Origin: MFD04580-c1 sp963702995
GTDB lineage: Bacteria > Planctomycetota > Phycisphaerae > Tepidisphaerales > Tepidisphaeraceae
Length of the DNA stretch: 64,000 nt
Direction of reading: 5' to 3'
Assembly: GCA_963702995.1 (NCBI GenBank)
Contig: OY969783.1
Coordinates: 5,952,001-6,016,000 of the forward strand
The stretch's first letter is position 1. Each line of letters starts with the position of its first letter. The position numbers and the translations under genes were made by a program. Of the stretch, positions 56,043 through 64,000 are shown piece by piece. Under the pieces are notes generated by a model. The model searched no databases. It saw only the letters and a program-made list of their open reading frames with translations, and was not told where the DNA came from.

Positions 56043-58452
56043 GGCGGCCGCGTCGGTTGCGGAGGTGCTATTCCGAACCCGCTCCCCGATTGACCGCGGC
56101 CAGGCGCATCAGGCGATTCATCTCGCGGCCGACGCGGTGCGCGACCTCCGCCGGCAGCTCGACATCGTCACCACGGGCGGCCGCGCTGAATCGATCCTCG
56201 CGGACCGTCAGAGCCTCACCGAGATTGAGTCCCGCCCCCCGCCAGCCGACTCACGCGCCGCCGATCGGCTCAAACAGGCGCTTCAGCGCACCAAGGAACA
56301 GCTCACCGCCGCCCTGACGGAGTTGGGGATTGCCGCGGGCCCAGGCACGATCGACCAGCGCCTTAACGCCATGATTGCCGCGGCCGCCGACGTGACCCAC
56401 AACGGCCGCTCGATCGACTTCGCGGCCGCCGCGCGCGAATGGGCCGCCAAGCCCGCCGCCGACCCTTTTCGCGGGCTGCTCATCGACCGGCTCGCGGTCG
56501 CCGCCGAAGCCGAAGCCCTTCGTCCCAACGGCGACCTCATCGCCGCCCGCGACTTTCAGCTCGCCTCGAAAGCGGCCGCCGCCATTGACGCAGGCGCCGA
56601 AGTGGACTCGTCTGCCGAGGCGTCGCCCACGGCAAAACCGCGCCCATCCACTCCAGACGACCGGGCCGCGGCCGCCCCGGGCAAGCCGACCAATGCCAGG
56701 CCCGCAGCCGGCAAAGCCGGCGGCCACCCGGCATCACCCGCCGCCCGGAAACCCGCCGTGAATGAAAAGACACCCGCCACCCCCAGCGGGCACGGTGAGC
56801 CCATCGGCGGCAAAGGGGCGCGCGATCTGATCGCCGACGCTGTGCAGGCGCTTCAGCGCCAGCATGAGCTGACCCGGCTGCTCGGCCGAGCGACCGCGCC
56901 GCCCACCGCCGAGGGGTCGCGCGACTCGGAGAAGGTGCTTGCCGCCGCCATCGCCGCGCGCGCTCGTTTGACGCAGGCGGCCAGCGAGCCCACGACGTTC
57001 ACCCCACCCACAGGTCACTCGGGCCGTCCACCAGCGGTGGACGGTTCGGTTCACGATTCCGCTTCGTCACGGCCTGTCCGAGCGGAAGACTTGGCGCCTT
57101 GCGCTGGAGCGGAATCGGCCGCACATGAGTATGAACGCGTCGCCGAGCTCGATTCGGCCCTCCAGCACAAGGCGCTCGCCTCAACCGAGCCGACCGCGGC
57201 CGGCATGCTGGGTGGGGTCGCCGTGGCCGCCGGCTCCTCCAATGCCGCTCCGTCAACGCCGACGCCGCTTGCCGCCATTGCGGAGCAGGTCGATCAGAAC
57301 CTCCGCGGCGTCCGTCGCGCCATGGCCACCGCCGAAGCGCTCGACGCCGCTGCTGAGGGCCAGAAGGACCTCTCTCGCCGCACCGCCGCGTTGACGGCGG
57401 ACGCGGACCCCGCCGCGGTCGCCGCTGATCAACGCGAGATCGCCGATCGCATCGCCCACGCGGCCGCGTCACCGGCGGGATCGAATCCGCCCGCAAGCGT
57501 CACCCCCGACGACGCCTCGTGGCGCGACCGTGCGCAATCGACCGTCCTCGCCTGCCAGCGTCAGTTGCTCACCGCGCCCCGGCAGTTGGCCGACCTTCTC
57601 GCCGCGGCCGCCACGCTCCGCGACGCCATCCAACGCTCCAACGACGCCCACCGCGCCGCCGATTCGGCTCCGCCAGATCGCCAGGAAAGCTTGGCGCGAG
57701 CCGCCGCGCAGGCCACCGCTGACGCCCTGGACGCCGCTCACCACCTCGACGACCTAACGCGCCCGCTGATCGCCTTGGCGCCGGGCATGGCCGACTCGCT
57801 CGCCCCGTTCGACCCCGACCTCACTGCCTCCCGACAACTCGTCACCGACCGACTGCGGCCGTCGATCGCCGCGCTGATCGAAGCGGTGGGGGGGCTCACC
57901 GCGACGACCGGCGACCCCGCCACCCGCCCGGCCGCCTTCAACCGGTTGGCCGACGCCGCCAACGAGATCCGCCAGGCGCTCGACGCGGCCCAGCGTGTTT
58001 TGCTCACCGCGCAAAACGACCTCTCCGAGCGGGACCCTCTCGTCGCCGCCAAATGGTTCGCGCGCGCCGCGAGCGAAGACCTCAGCTATCGCCCGCCGGA
58101 GTGGGCCCTGGCCCGCCGCCACCAGGATGCCGCCTCGGCCGCTCTCGGCCGCGCCTGGGACGCCGCCATCCACGCGGCCGCCGCCCGCCGCCTCGCCACG
58201 GTCCCAGCGTATCGCCCCATCCTCTCCGGAATGACCCCGTTCGACCGTCCCTTTCCCGCCACCGCCGACCCGTCCCAGACCCTCGCGGCCGGCCACTCAT
58301 CACCCTCCGCGCCGCACGCCCCCATCAAAGACTGGCGCCGCCTCCGCCCGCGCGACGCCGACGACCTCACCGCCGCCCCCCGCGACGCCGACCCGCCCGG
58401 CTACGAAGCCGCCCTGAAGGCCTACTTCGAAGCGATCAACAAGCCAAGATGA
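56041..58452 (+). CDS. Large coiled-coil membrane protein, C-terminal segment
   Basis: About 800 residues, strongly Ala/Asp/Arg-rich and predicted helical (HQAIHLAADAVRDLRRQLD, LKQALQRTKEQLTAALTELG, many QLADLLAAAATLRDAIQRSN-like heptads) with two Pro/Ala-rich linkers. It ends GYEAALKAYFEAINK, the closing motif seen in planctomycete proteins of this class. This would be a long cytoplasmic or periplasmic rod. Full gene 54176-58452, about 1,425 aa. Confidence 0.7.
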   Translation, partial: QAAASVAEVLFRTRSPIDRGQAHQAIHLAADAVRDLRRQLDIVTTGGRAESILADRQSLTEIESRPPPADSRAADRLKQALQRTKEQLTAALTELGIAAGPGTIDQRLNAMIAAAADVTHNGRSIDFAAAAREWAAKPAADPFRGLLIDRLAVAAEAEALRPNGDLIAARDFQLASKAAAAIDAGAEVDSSAEASPTAKPRPSTPDDRAAAAPGKPTNARPAAGKAGGHPASPAARKPAVNEKTPATPSGHGEPIGGKGARDLIADAVQALQRQHELTRLLGRATAPPTAEGSRDSEKVLAAAIAARARLTQAASEPTTFTPPTGHSGRPPAVDGSVHDSASSRPVRAEDLAPCAGAESAAHEYERVAELDSALQHKALASTEPTAAGMLGGVAVAAGSSNAAPSTPTPLAAIAEQVDQNLRGVRRAMATAEALDAAAEGQKDLSRRTAALTADADPAAVAADQREIADRIAHAAASPAGSNPPASVTPDDASWRDRAQSTVLACQRQLLTAPRQLADLLAAAATLRDAIQRSNDAHRAADSAPPDRQESLARAAAQATADALDAAHHLDDLTRPLIALAPGMADSLAPFDPDLTASRQLVTDRLRPSIAALIEAVGGLTATTGDPATRPAAFNRLADAANEIRQALDAAQRVLLTAQNDLSERDPLVAAKWFARAASEDLSYRPPEWALARRHQDAASAALGRAWDAAIHAAAARRLATVPAYRPILSGMTPFDRPFPATADPSQTLAAGHSSPSAPHAPIKDWRRLRPRDADDLTAAPRDADPPGYEAALKAYFEAINKPR

Positions 58453-58595
58453 AAGATGGAGCGGAAGGCGGAATGGATGAAAGAGCCAGATAGACTCCAA
58501 TGGGGAAACGCGAGTCGTAGCTCCGAAGAAAGGGTTCAGCGGGTTAGCGCACCTTCTTTTCCGCGCTCTCCCTTTCCGCTATTCCCCATCTTGAT

Positions 58596-58874
58596 CTAAA
58601 TCTCGTGCTCGGATTTTGCTGTTTGCGCTTCGAGCGCCCTACATCGAGCAGGACCCCGGCATTCACCGCAGCGGCCGCACATCGGCGACTCGTCCGAGCC
58701 CGAGCTTCCGCCCGATTCGGAATTGACGGCAAACACGCTCAGCGCCCGAGCCGTCTGCCCCGACCCACACGCCGGGCAGACCGGCCCCTGATCCGCGGCC
58801 GCACTGCTCATCGTGCGAGCGAGCTGCTCAAACTTCCCATGACAAGCGTTACAAGTGTATTCGTAAATTGGCAT
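58596..58874 (-). CDS. FmdB-type zinc ribbon protein
   Basis: 92-aa FmdB-family protein, a putative regulatory zinc ribbon. Seen: MPIYEYTCNACHGKFEQL (first CxxC), VCPACGSGQTARALSVFAVN (second CxxC), then a Cys-rich tail (MCGRCGECRGPARC) that might bind another zinc. The ATG at 58874 is diagnostic for the family. It is convergent with the operon ending at 58452. Confidence 0.9.
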   Translation of the reverse strand: MPIYEYTCNACHGKFEQLARTMSSAAADQGPVCPACGSGQTARALSVFAVNSESGGSSGSDESPMCGRCGECRGPARCRALEAQTAKSEHEI

Positions 58875-59119
58875 ATGACCCGGCCCATGATAAAGCCACC
58901 CCCATCCGCCCGCCTCGTCAAGTCGCCCGCCCAAGCAGGATCGACTCGCACTCCCGACTGCTTGAAATCCTGCGCCACCCCCACACCCCGATCAACCCGC
59001 CGCGCCCTGATCCCGCGGCCGCATCCACCCGCAAACTCCCTCCTCCGCCACGATTTAGATACCAACCGCGCCACCCCGCTTGACTTGCGCCCGCCGCCCG
59101 CTAAACTGCCCTTATCAAT

Positions 59120-59193
<74 letters not shown>

Positions 59194-59206
59194 CTTCTTA
59201 TCAGAC

Positions 59207-59239
59207 AGGGACTTGCGAAAGCAGGTCCCTTTCTTTTTT
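59207..59239 (+). terminator. Rho-independent terminator after tRNA-fMet
   Basis: 10-bp stem agggacttgc / gcaggtccct (one G-U) with a GAAA tetraloop and a T-rich tail ttctttttt, starting 14 nt after the tRNA. Confidence 0.88.
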
Positions 59240-59293
59240 GGCGAAAAACCCCCGAACTGTACACAAAACTGTACACAAACGGGCGTAGGCCAG

Positions 59294-59307
59294 AGGGACT
59301 TGCGAAA
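59294..59307 (+). repeat. 14-bp direct repeat of the terminator's left arm
   Basis: agggacttgcgaaa occurs at 59207-59220 (in the terminator) and again at 59294-59307, between the tRNA and the recombinase gene. It could be a recombinase or excisionase arm site, or part of an att duplication. Confidence 0.6.
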
Positions 59308-59337
59308 TGAACCCCAAAGGTCTTCGCAGGAGTGCCC

Positions 59338-60285
59338 GTGGCCAGCCTCATCCAACGTGATGGAATCTATTACCTGCAGTGGTGCGTGAGCGGTCGCGTC
59401 CGTCGGCGCAGCTTGCTGACGTCCAGTCTCCAGATTGCCCGCGAGCATCAGCGGCAGTTTGAGTCCGCGCAGCTGCGTGGCGTGGCCTCCCCGCTCCCCA
59501 GCCGCACGTCGATCGCGGATGTCGTGGACCGGTACGTCACGCACATGCGGACGATCAAGACGGCCAAGAGCGCTCAAACCGACGTCTACTATCTCCGCGA
59601 AGCCTTCGGCCCAATGTGCGATGCGCTGAAAATCACCAGCCGGCGGGTGACCGAGAAGTGCCGAAAGCGTTCGCTTCAGCCGGATGCGTGCCAGGATCTT
59701 CGCGTTCGTCCCCTGGTGATTGAGGCGACAGATTTCGAATCGATCACCTCAGCGCAGATCAGCGCCTTCATCAGCAGTCACACCCGCAGCCGGGGGCTGG
59801 CCCCCAAGACCGCCAACCGGTACCGCGAGATTCTGGTTCGGCTGTTCAACTGGGCGCAGAAGGAAGGAGGCGTGCGGATGCCCGGCGGGGTCAACCCGGC
59901 TGCGAGTGTTGAGCGCTACAAGGAGCGGGCGCCGCAGATTTCGTTCCTGACGCTCGCCCAGATCGAAGAGCAGCTCAACGCCCTTAACGCAAAACCGAAG
60001 CTTCAGACCATGGTCGCGGTGTTGATTTTCGCCGGCCTGCGTCGGGAAGAACTGATCTGGCTCACGCACGACGACATTGATCTCAAGAGCGGCACCCACG
60101 GGATCATTCGCGTGCGGGCCAAAACCGTGAACCATCAATCGTGGCAGCCCAAGACCAAGTGCAACCGGGCGGTCCCGATCAGTTCCCGGCTCCGGCAGTT
60201 CCTGAATCGTTACACGCCGGAGAAGTCGAAGCACGGATGGTATTTCCCCAGCCCGGAAGGCAAGTGGTGGGAACGCCCCGTGCTT
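59338..60285 (+). pseudogene. Tyrosine recombinase (phage-type integrase), 3'-truncated
   Basis: About 316 codons of a site-specific tyrosine recombinase. Seen: N-terminal arm-binding-like part (YYLQWCVSGRVRRRSLLTSS), core-binding region (TANRYREILVRLFNWAQKEG), and the first catalytic Arg in IFAGLRREELIWLTHDDIDL, then KTKCNRAVPISSRLRQFLNR. The HxxR box and Tyr nucleophile should follow within ~80 residues but the sequence switches to DNA that codes, on the other strand, for an IS701-type transposase. GTG 59338 has aggag just upstream. As it stands, the enzyme would be inactive. Confidence 0.8.
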
Positions 60286-60717
60286 CACCGCCAGATGGAC
60301 GGTGACGATGCAGTTCTCCACCTTGCCCCGGGCGCCGCAATACTGTCGCTGGACGCCGGGCGTCATGTCCCCTTTCTTCGCCACCGACGTCTCGTCGATC
60401 AGGCCGACCACGCCCAGCTCGTCGGCCGCGGGTTGCCCCGGGGCCGGCAGGTGGTCGGTGACGATGCGACGCTGGATGCGGTTGAGCACGCCGTCGTGGT
60501 CCCAGACGTAATCCGTCAGGAACTGCTGGAGCGTGCGGGCCGCGCAGCCGGCCGCCAAGGCGATCGGCTCGACGCTTTTTCGAGCCAGATCGCTCACCAG
60601 CCCGCGGCAATAGGTGCCCAGGTGCCGGAACGACGGCGTGTAAGGGAAACAGGGGCGAAACGAACGCAGGTACTCGCTGAACGCCGGCGCGAGGCCGGCA
60701 ATCTCATCCGTGGTCAT
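60286..60717 (-). mobile_element. IS701-type transposase, N-terminal fragment
   Basis: About 144 codons of a DDE transposase of the IS701 type. Seen: SFRPCFPYTPSFRHLGTYCR, GLVSDLARKSVEPIALAAG, and VVGLIDETSVAKKGDMTPGV, where the Asp is the first DDE residue, then QYCGARGKVENCIVTVHLA. After HLA the frame enters the antisense of the recombinase gene. The start at 60717 has aaggagg upstream. The rest of the IS, including its second catalytic residues and right end, is missing. Confidence 0.85.
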
Positions 60718-60811
60718 CCTTGACCTCCTTCTCAGAAGGCTTTACCGCGGCCGCATTCCTCCGTTGAGCGAAGGTCGCGCTGTAGTGTTAGGCGGCGGTT
60801 GCCGCTCCGTG

Positions 60812-61138
60812 TCAGCCCGCATTCCGGCGACATTGGTCAAACATGGCGCTTCCCCGTTCGTCAGCATTCAGGATCGCATTGATGGTGAAGGCCCGACCCC
60901 CGGAGTACAGGCGGTGGGTCTTACTGACGCCGGGGATGTACCGGATCACTACTCGGTGGCTGACCGTATGCTCGAATGACCGGGCGACCTCCAATTGCCT
61001 GCCGCTGAGGGGTTGAATGAGGGTTCGGGCAGTCGCAAAGGTGAGCCATATGGGTTGAGGCGGTTCGCCAAGCTCATTGGATGCGGTGCGGTATGGTTCC
61101 TGAATGATTACTTCATCTCGGAATTGTCCAGTGTTCAT
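60812..61138 (-). CDS. Phage head-tail adaptor
   Basis: 108-aa head-closure/head-tail adaptor of the SPP1 gp16/HK97 type. Seen: FRDEVIIQEPYRTASNELGE, LIQPLSGRQLEVARSFEHTV, HRVVIRYIPGVSKTHRLYSG and FTINAILNADERG, matching the family in order. It follows the connector gene by 26 bp. It completes the head after DNA packaging and links it to the tail. Confidence 0.85.
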   Translation of the reverse strand: MNTGQFRDEVIIQEPYRTASNELGEPPQPIWLTFATARTLIQPLSGRQLEVARSFEHTVSHRVVIRYIPGVSKTHRLYSGGRAFTINAILNADERGSAMFDQCRRNAG

Positions 61139-61164
61139 GTGACCTCCCGTTTAGGCAATCCCAT

Positions 61165-61791
61165 TTAGGCAATCCCGATGAATCGAGCATTCCGACGATA
61201 GAAATCTCCGAGAGAATGTGGGACCGGGGTCAACTGCTGATCGGAGATTGACGCTCGGTTGTCATACATCGTCGCGACATGGGTCAGGATCGCCTGACGG
61301 ATGCTCGCCGGGACGTCCGTGGCACTGGCCCCATATCCGGCGGTGTAGGTGATGGTTAGAGGGAAGAGGAAGGTACGGGTGAGACGGACATAATCCGTCG
61401 TACCGCTCCGCTCCAGGAAGTAATCGGGGATGGTCTGGCCCCTCGCGTCGGTAATCGAAGTAATGGCGGTGACCGGGCCTCGCGTGAGCTTGATTGCCGG
61501 GTATTGCCCACTGGAGCCGAACGAGACGATGATCGCTGCGATAGGTGCGTTGAAGGGGTTGACGTTTGTATTGATCGGTGCCGTCAGGAATACATCCTGG
61601 GAATAGCAGATCGCCGTGATGCTCTGATTGACGAGGGAGCAGGACATCGCGTCTTGGGCGTGATTGACGGCAGCATCAATAAGAAATTCGATGTAGGTCT
61701 GGTCGTCGTCATTGGGTAGCCCGAGAGCCTGCTTTGCCAGTGTATAATCCACGGGGACGGTTGCTGGTGGTGTAGTGACGATCCATCTCAT
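61165..61791 (-). CDS. Phage head-tail connector (gp6-like)
   Basis: 208-aa HK97 gp6-like connector. Seen: LAKQALGLPNDDDQTYIEFLIDAAVNHAQ, the family N-terminal helix pair with conserved DD, TRGPVTAITSITDARG and a C-terminal region with LTITYTAGYGASATDVPASI and RQAILTHVATMYDNRASI. Position directly after the capsid gene fits HK97-type order. A short duplicated sequence (tttaggcaatccc) surrounds its stop. Confidence 0.85.
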   Translation of the reverse strand: MRWIVTTPPATVPVDYTLAKQALGLPNDDDQTYIEFLIDAAVNHAQDAMSCSLVNQSITAICYSQDVFLTAPINTNVNPFNAPIAAIIVSFGSSGQYPAIKLTRGPVTAITSITDARGQTIPDYFLERSGTTDYVRLTRTFLFPLTITYTAGYGASATDVPASIRQAILTHVATMYDNRASISDQQLTPVPHSLGDFYRRNARFIGIA

Positions 61792-61878
61792 AATTTAGGT
61801 TTGATGGGGAGATACGCCGATGCCCCGCCTGGAGAGCGGGGCATCTGACGCACATCACCAAGGCCAGAGAATCGGGGC

Positions 61879-63078
61879 TTAGGTCGTGAGCTTCGCCATC
61901 GCGGACGGAGCCCAACCGACAGCGTGGTAGCTGAACAGGTTGAAGCCCGTCTGGTTCGGGTAGGTCGGGACGTTGGTGTACCGGGTCACAGTCGCACCCG
62001 CACAACCCCGGAGGCGGAAGCCGAGCAGGCTGAACAGGACGCCAATTACCGTGCCGTCCGTGTCGCCGTAACGGCCCGTGAAGTCCGAACGGAAGACCGG
62101 CGTCCCGTTGAACCGCTTCAATTCCTGATTCTGGGGGTCGATCGCCAGGACCGGATGACCGTCCGCACCGACGAGCTTCTCGGCAGCGGCATAGGCCGTG
62201 GAATCCAGGACGATCACCTTCAGACGGTCATACCGGCGTGGGAGGCGACGGTTCAGTTCAACGAGCTTCGCGTAGGTGATGACCCCGGCGTCCAGGTTGA
62301 CGATCTGGGTGATGCTGGAGTCAGAGGTAATAGCCGCGTTGATCGCGTTCTCAAGGCCCAATTCCTTCGAGTAGGCCAATTGGGGCAGGACGCTCTGCGT
62401 GATGTCAAAATCGAGGGCCTGGAGCTGCTGGTTCGAGAACCAAGCCGAGCCGGATTCGAAGGTCTGGGGCGTCAGGGCGATCGATTCGGACATCGACGGG
62501 GGGTTCTGGGTGTCAGTAGTCGCATTCTCGGCGACAACCCCACCAGCGGTCGCGTCCAGGACCGGGACGGTGATAAGGGCGGTGGTTGCGGTGCTCAACG
62601 GGGCGAGCCCGTAGACCGTGTGGCCGTCACGGTAGGCGTTGGCGGTCGAGGGGGTGATCGGTTCGATGACCTGCTTGGGGAGCAGGATGCCGCTGTTGGT
62701 CGCGGTCGTGATGGTCGCGAACTTCCGGTCCATCTCGCCCGTCAGGCCCCAATGGGAGACGGCCTTGGAAAACTCGACCTTATCGAGCTTGCTGCCGTCC
62801 ATGACCCGGATGTCGGTCTGGGTCTCCTGGAATTCCTTCTTCCCCGTGGTGGCGACAGGCAGTTCGACCTTACCCTCGCTGAAAGCGAAGGAGGCGAGCT
62901 GCTTCTGCTCGTCCAGGATCTCGTTGATCTGCTTCAGGCGGGAGAATGCGGTATCCTGCGTGGTCTTCTCGACCTCGCTATATTCCCGCTTCTCGTTCAG
63001 CTTCAGGGTGAGACGGTCCTCACATTCCTTCTGGAGCTTAACGGCCTCTTCCCGCAGTTGCTTAGTATCAATAGCCAT
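61879..63078 (-). CDS. HK97-type major capsid protein
   Basis: 399-aa major capsid protein. Seen: an N-terminal delta-like scaffold of about 100 residues (QLREEAVKLQKECEDRLTLK, strongly helical), usually removed by the prohead protease; then the HK97 fold with ITTATNSGILLPKQVIEPIT, SESIALTPQTFESGSAWFSN, and LKVIVLDSTAYAAAEKLVG. The C-terminus with GAPVFRSD-like NGTPVFRSDFT is typical. It starts at the ATG 63078. Scaffold plus a neighbouring protease gene shows a processed-capsid phage. Confidence 0.92.
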   Translation of the reverse strand: MAIDTKQLREEAVKLQKECEDRLTLKLNEKREYSEVEKTTQDTAFSRLKQINEILDEQKQLASFAFSEGKVELPVATTGKKEFQETQTDIRVMDGSKLDKVEFSKAVSHWGLTGEMDRKFATITTATNSGILLPKQVIEPITPSTANAYRDGHTVYGLAPLSTATTALITVPVLDATAGGVVAENATTDTQNPPSMSESIALTPQTFESGSAWFSNQQLQALDFDITQSVLPQLAYSKELGLENAINAAITSDSSITQIVNLDAGVITYAKLVELNRRLPRRYDRLKVIVLDSTAYAAAEKLVGADGHPVLAIDPQNQELKRFNGTPVFRSDFTGRYGDTDGTVIGVLFSLLGFRLRGCAGATVTRYTNVPTYPNQTGFNLFSYHAVGWAPSAMAKLTT

Positions 63079-63145
63079 ATTTAATCTCAAATAAGGACTC
63101 AAAACCTCACCAATAAACTACTTTTGCTGCGAGGGAGGACTCTTG

Positions 63146-63466
63146 TCAGACCCTCATAAACTTCAGCTTCAAACGCTCCAGCGTCACAGCCTCCAGGCGG
63201 TTCGCATCGGACAACTCCTGCGGCCCGACCTCCTCGGCCTCTTCCGTGTCATCCAGGACCGAGACGCTCGTCTCCGAGAAAGCAGGGCAGGCCGTGACCG
63301 TCACCTCACTGACAATGAATGACTTGGCATTAGCAATCCGCTTCCCGCCCTCGATCGTCGCGAAGTATTCCGGGGCCTGGGCCATGGCGAAGGACATGCC
63401 CTGCACATACCCATTCTCGACCAGCTCCTGGAGGTCTCGGCTAGCCGAGCCTCTGGCGTCCCTCAT
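63146..63466 (-). CDS. Prohead protease, N-terminally truncated
   Basis: 106-aa product matching only the C-terminal half of an HK97 prohead protease. Seen: SRDLQELVENGYVQGMSFAM, FIVSEVTVTACPAFSETSVS (the usual end of the protease domain) and an acidic tail. The first ~100 residues with the catalytic His and much of the active site are missing. Its ATG at 63466 lies in the portal gene's 3' end. Capsid scaffold removal would need another protease, so the prophage is probably defective unless this is an assembly artefact. Confidence 0.7.
   Translation of the reverse strand: MRDARGSASRDLQELVENGYVQGMSFAMAQAPEYFATIEGGKRIANAKSFIVSEVTVTACPAFSETSVSVLDDTEEAEEVGPQELSDANRLEAVTLERLKLKFMRV
63436..63449. 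repeat. 14-bp palindrome at the portal/protease joint
   Basis: ctcggctagccgag is a perfect palindrome containing the TAG that ends the frame-restored portal. It lies where the portal's C-terminus and the protease's N-terminus are both missing, so it may mark the deletion point. Confidence 0.6.
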
Positions 63467-63522
63467 TCTTCGAGATCAACCCGGCAGACTGTTGAGCGAT
63501 CGTCGTAGCCGTGACCGTCGTG

Positions 63523-64000
63523 CTATCGCCGCGCCTCCAGGGCCTCGGGGTCAAGGAAGACCGAATAGCCCTGGTCAAGCTCCCCATCGGACAGGAGCTT
63601 ATTGGATAACTCATCCTGGATCTGGTCCAGCCACGGGCGGAAGGTCCACCGCACCACGTCAATCCCCGCTTGCTCCGGGACATTATTGTATTTCCCCTCG
63701 GTCAGGTCATAGAGGAAGTGGGGAGGAACCCCCGTAATCTGGCTGATCTGCTTCGTGATGGTTGCGTTCTGCTCGACAAGCTGGGACTCCTGCGGCGAGA
63801 GGGTCTGATTATTGAGCTTGGCCCCGCCACTCAAGACCAGGACATCCCGTTCGGCATTCGCTCCCTGGTGCTGCGTACGGATCAGGTTGATGATGGATTC
63901 GGCCTGCTCCTCGCTCGCCTCTGCTGGGATTTCCACCGCACCCCGGAGGATCGTTCCCTTCTGCAAGTATCGTGTGAAGTGCTGGTCAATCATCCCCGCC
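63523..64000 (-). CDS. Phage portal protein, C-terminal part (runs off window)
   Basis: At least 156 codons of an HK97-type portal, which forms the dodecameric DNA channel. Seen: GTILRGAVEIPAEASEEQAE, GAKLNNQTLSPQESQLVEQN, ITKQISQITGVPPHFLYDLT and the C-terminal SVFLDPEALE. After LEARR the frame stops at 63523; removing one base restores LERGDSTT... and runs on to SKNEGRQRLG and a stop at 63441, with the usual last ~30-50 residues lost. The N-terminus lies beyond the window edge. Confidence 0.8.
   Translation of the reverse strand, partial: AGMIDQHFTRYLQKGTILRGAVEIPAEASEEQAESIINLIRTQHQGANAERDVLVLSGGAKLNNQTLSPQESQLVEQNATITKQISQITGVPPHFLYDLTEGKYNNVPEQAGIDVVRWTFRPWLDQIQDELSNKLLSDGELDQGYSVFLDPEALEARR

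Noticed and set aside
59207..59307. Calling the 14-bp direct repeat the prophage att site
   Set aside because: Both copies lie on the same side of the recombinase gene; a true att pair should flank the element, whose other end is outside the window.
61924..63084. 386-codon plus-strand frame
   Set aside because: Antisense to the HK97-type capsid gene, whose identity is clear.

Overview
The window looks like a chromosomal stretch of a planctomycete, most likely class Phycisphaerae (Tepidisphaera/Humisphaera-like). The reasons are high GC, four surface proteins with the N-terminal LEPR-XLL-type motif (LE-x-R-x-L-x-S variants) that planctomycetes put on giant repetitive proteins, a bacterial-proteasome-like Anbu gene with transglutaminase-like neighbours, an RNase HII-like gene with an altered DEAG box, and a DUF58/BatA/VWA membrane-protein operon. 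The taxon is inferred from gene content only.

Layout. 0.2-2.6 kb: HemW-like radical SAM enzyme and a divergent FHA protein. 2.6-16 kb: two giant secreted proteins on the minus strand, one with a beta-propeller, seven fibronectin-III repeats and PA14, the other a beta-helix protein with Ig-like repeats, a CBM96-like domain and a Thr-Pro linker. 16-22 kb: YihY/BrkB membrane protein, Anbu, two transglutaminase-like proteins, an RNase HII-like protein. 22.3 kb: tRNA-Asp with terminator. 22.8-28.7 kb: small exported proteins (thioredoxin-like, thioredoxin/CxxCH/PDZ, NHL-type propeller, PepSY-like, LEPR-XLL). 29.3-31.3 kb: two overlapping GT2 glycosyltransferases. 31.3-36 kb: accessory patch with a kinase-like gene, a potC remnant, two lipoproteins, and a toxin-fragment plus twin putative immunity genes. 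36.3-44 kb: PfkB kinase, FAD oxidoreductase with a golvesin-like tail, dienelactone hydrolase, RibF, NrnA-like DHH enzyme, methyltransferase. 44.3-58.5 kb: LamG/FN3 surface protein, then a pseudokinase, DUF58, BatA/VWA, a second VWA protein and a very large coiled-coil membrane protein, all in one direction. 58.6 kb: FmdB zinc ribbon. 59.1 kb to the end: initiator tRNA-Met, a truncated tyrosine recombinase fused to an IS701-type transposase fragment, and the head module of an HK97-type prophage (portal, protease fragment, capsid, connector, head-tail adaptor) leaving the window.

The most important technical point is that at least fifteen reading frames are broken by single-base shifts. In most cases adding one base to a short G or C run restores a continuous protein, which suggests consensus indel errors more than gene decay. 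True remnants also exist: potC lacks both ends, the recombinase and transposase share one breakpoint, and the prophage protease lacks its N-terminal half. A second genome-scale signal is the palindrome GCGGCCGC, which I counted about 65 times by eye against roughly 8-10 expected from composition; I saw none in the toxin/immunity patch or in the prophage.
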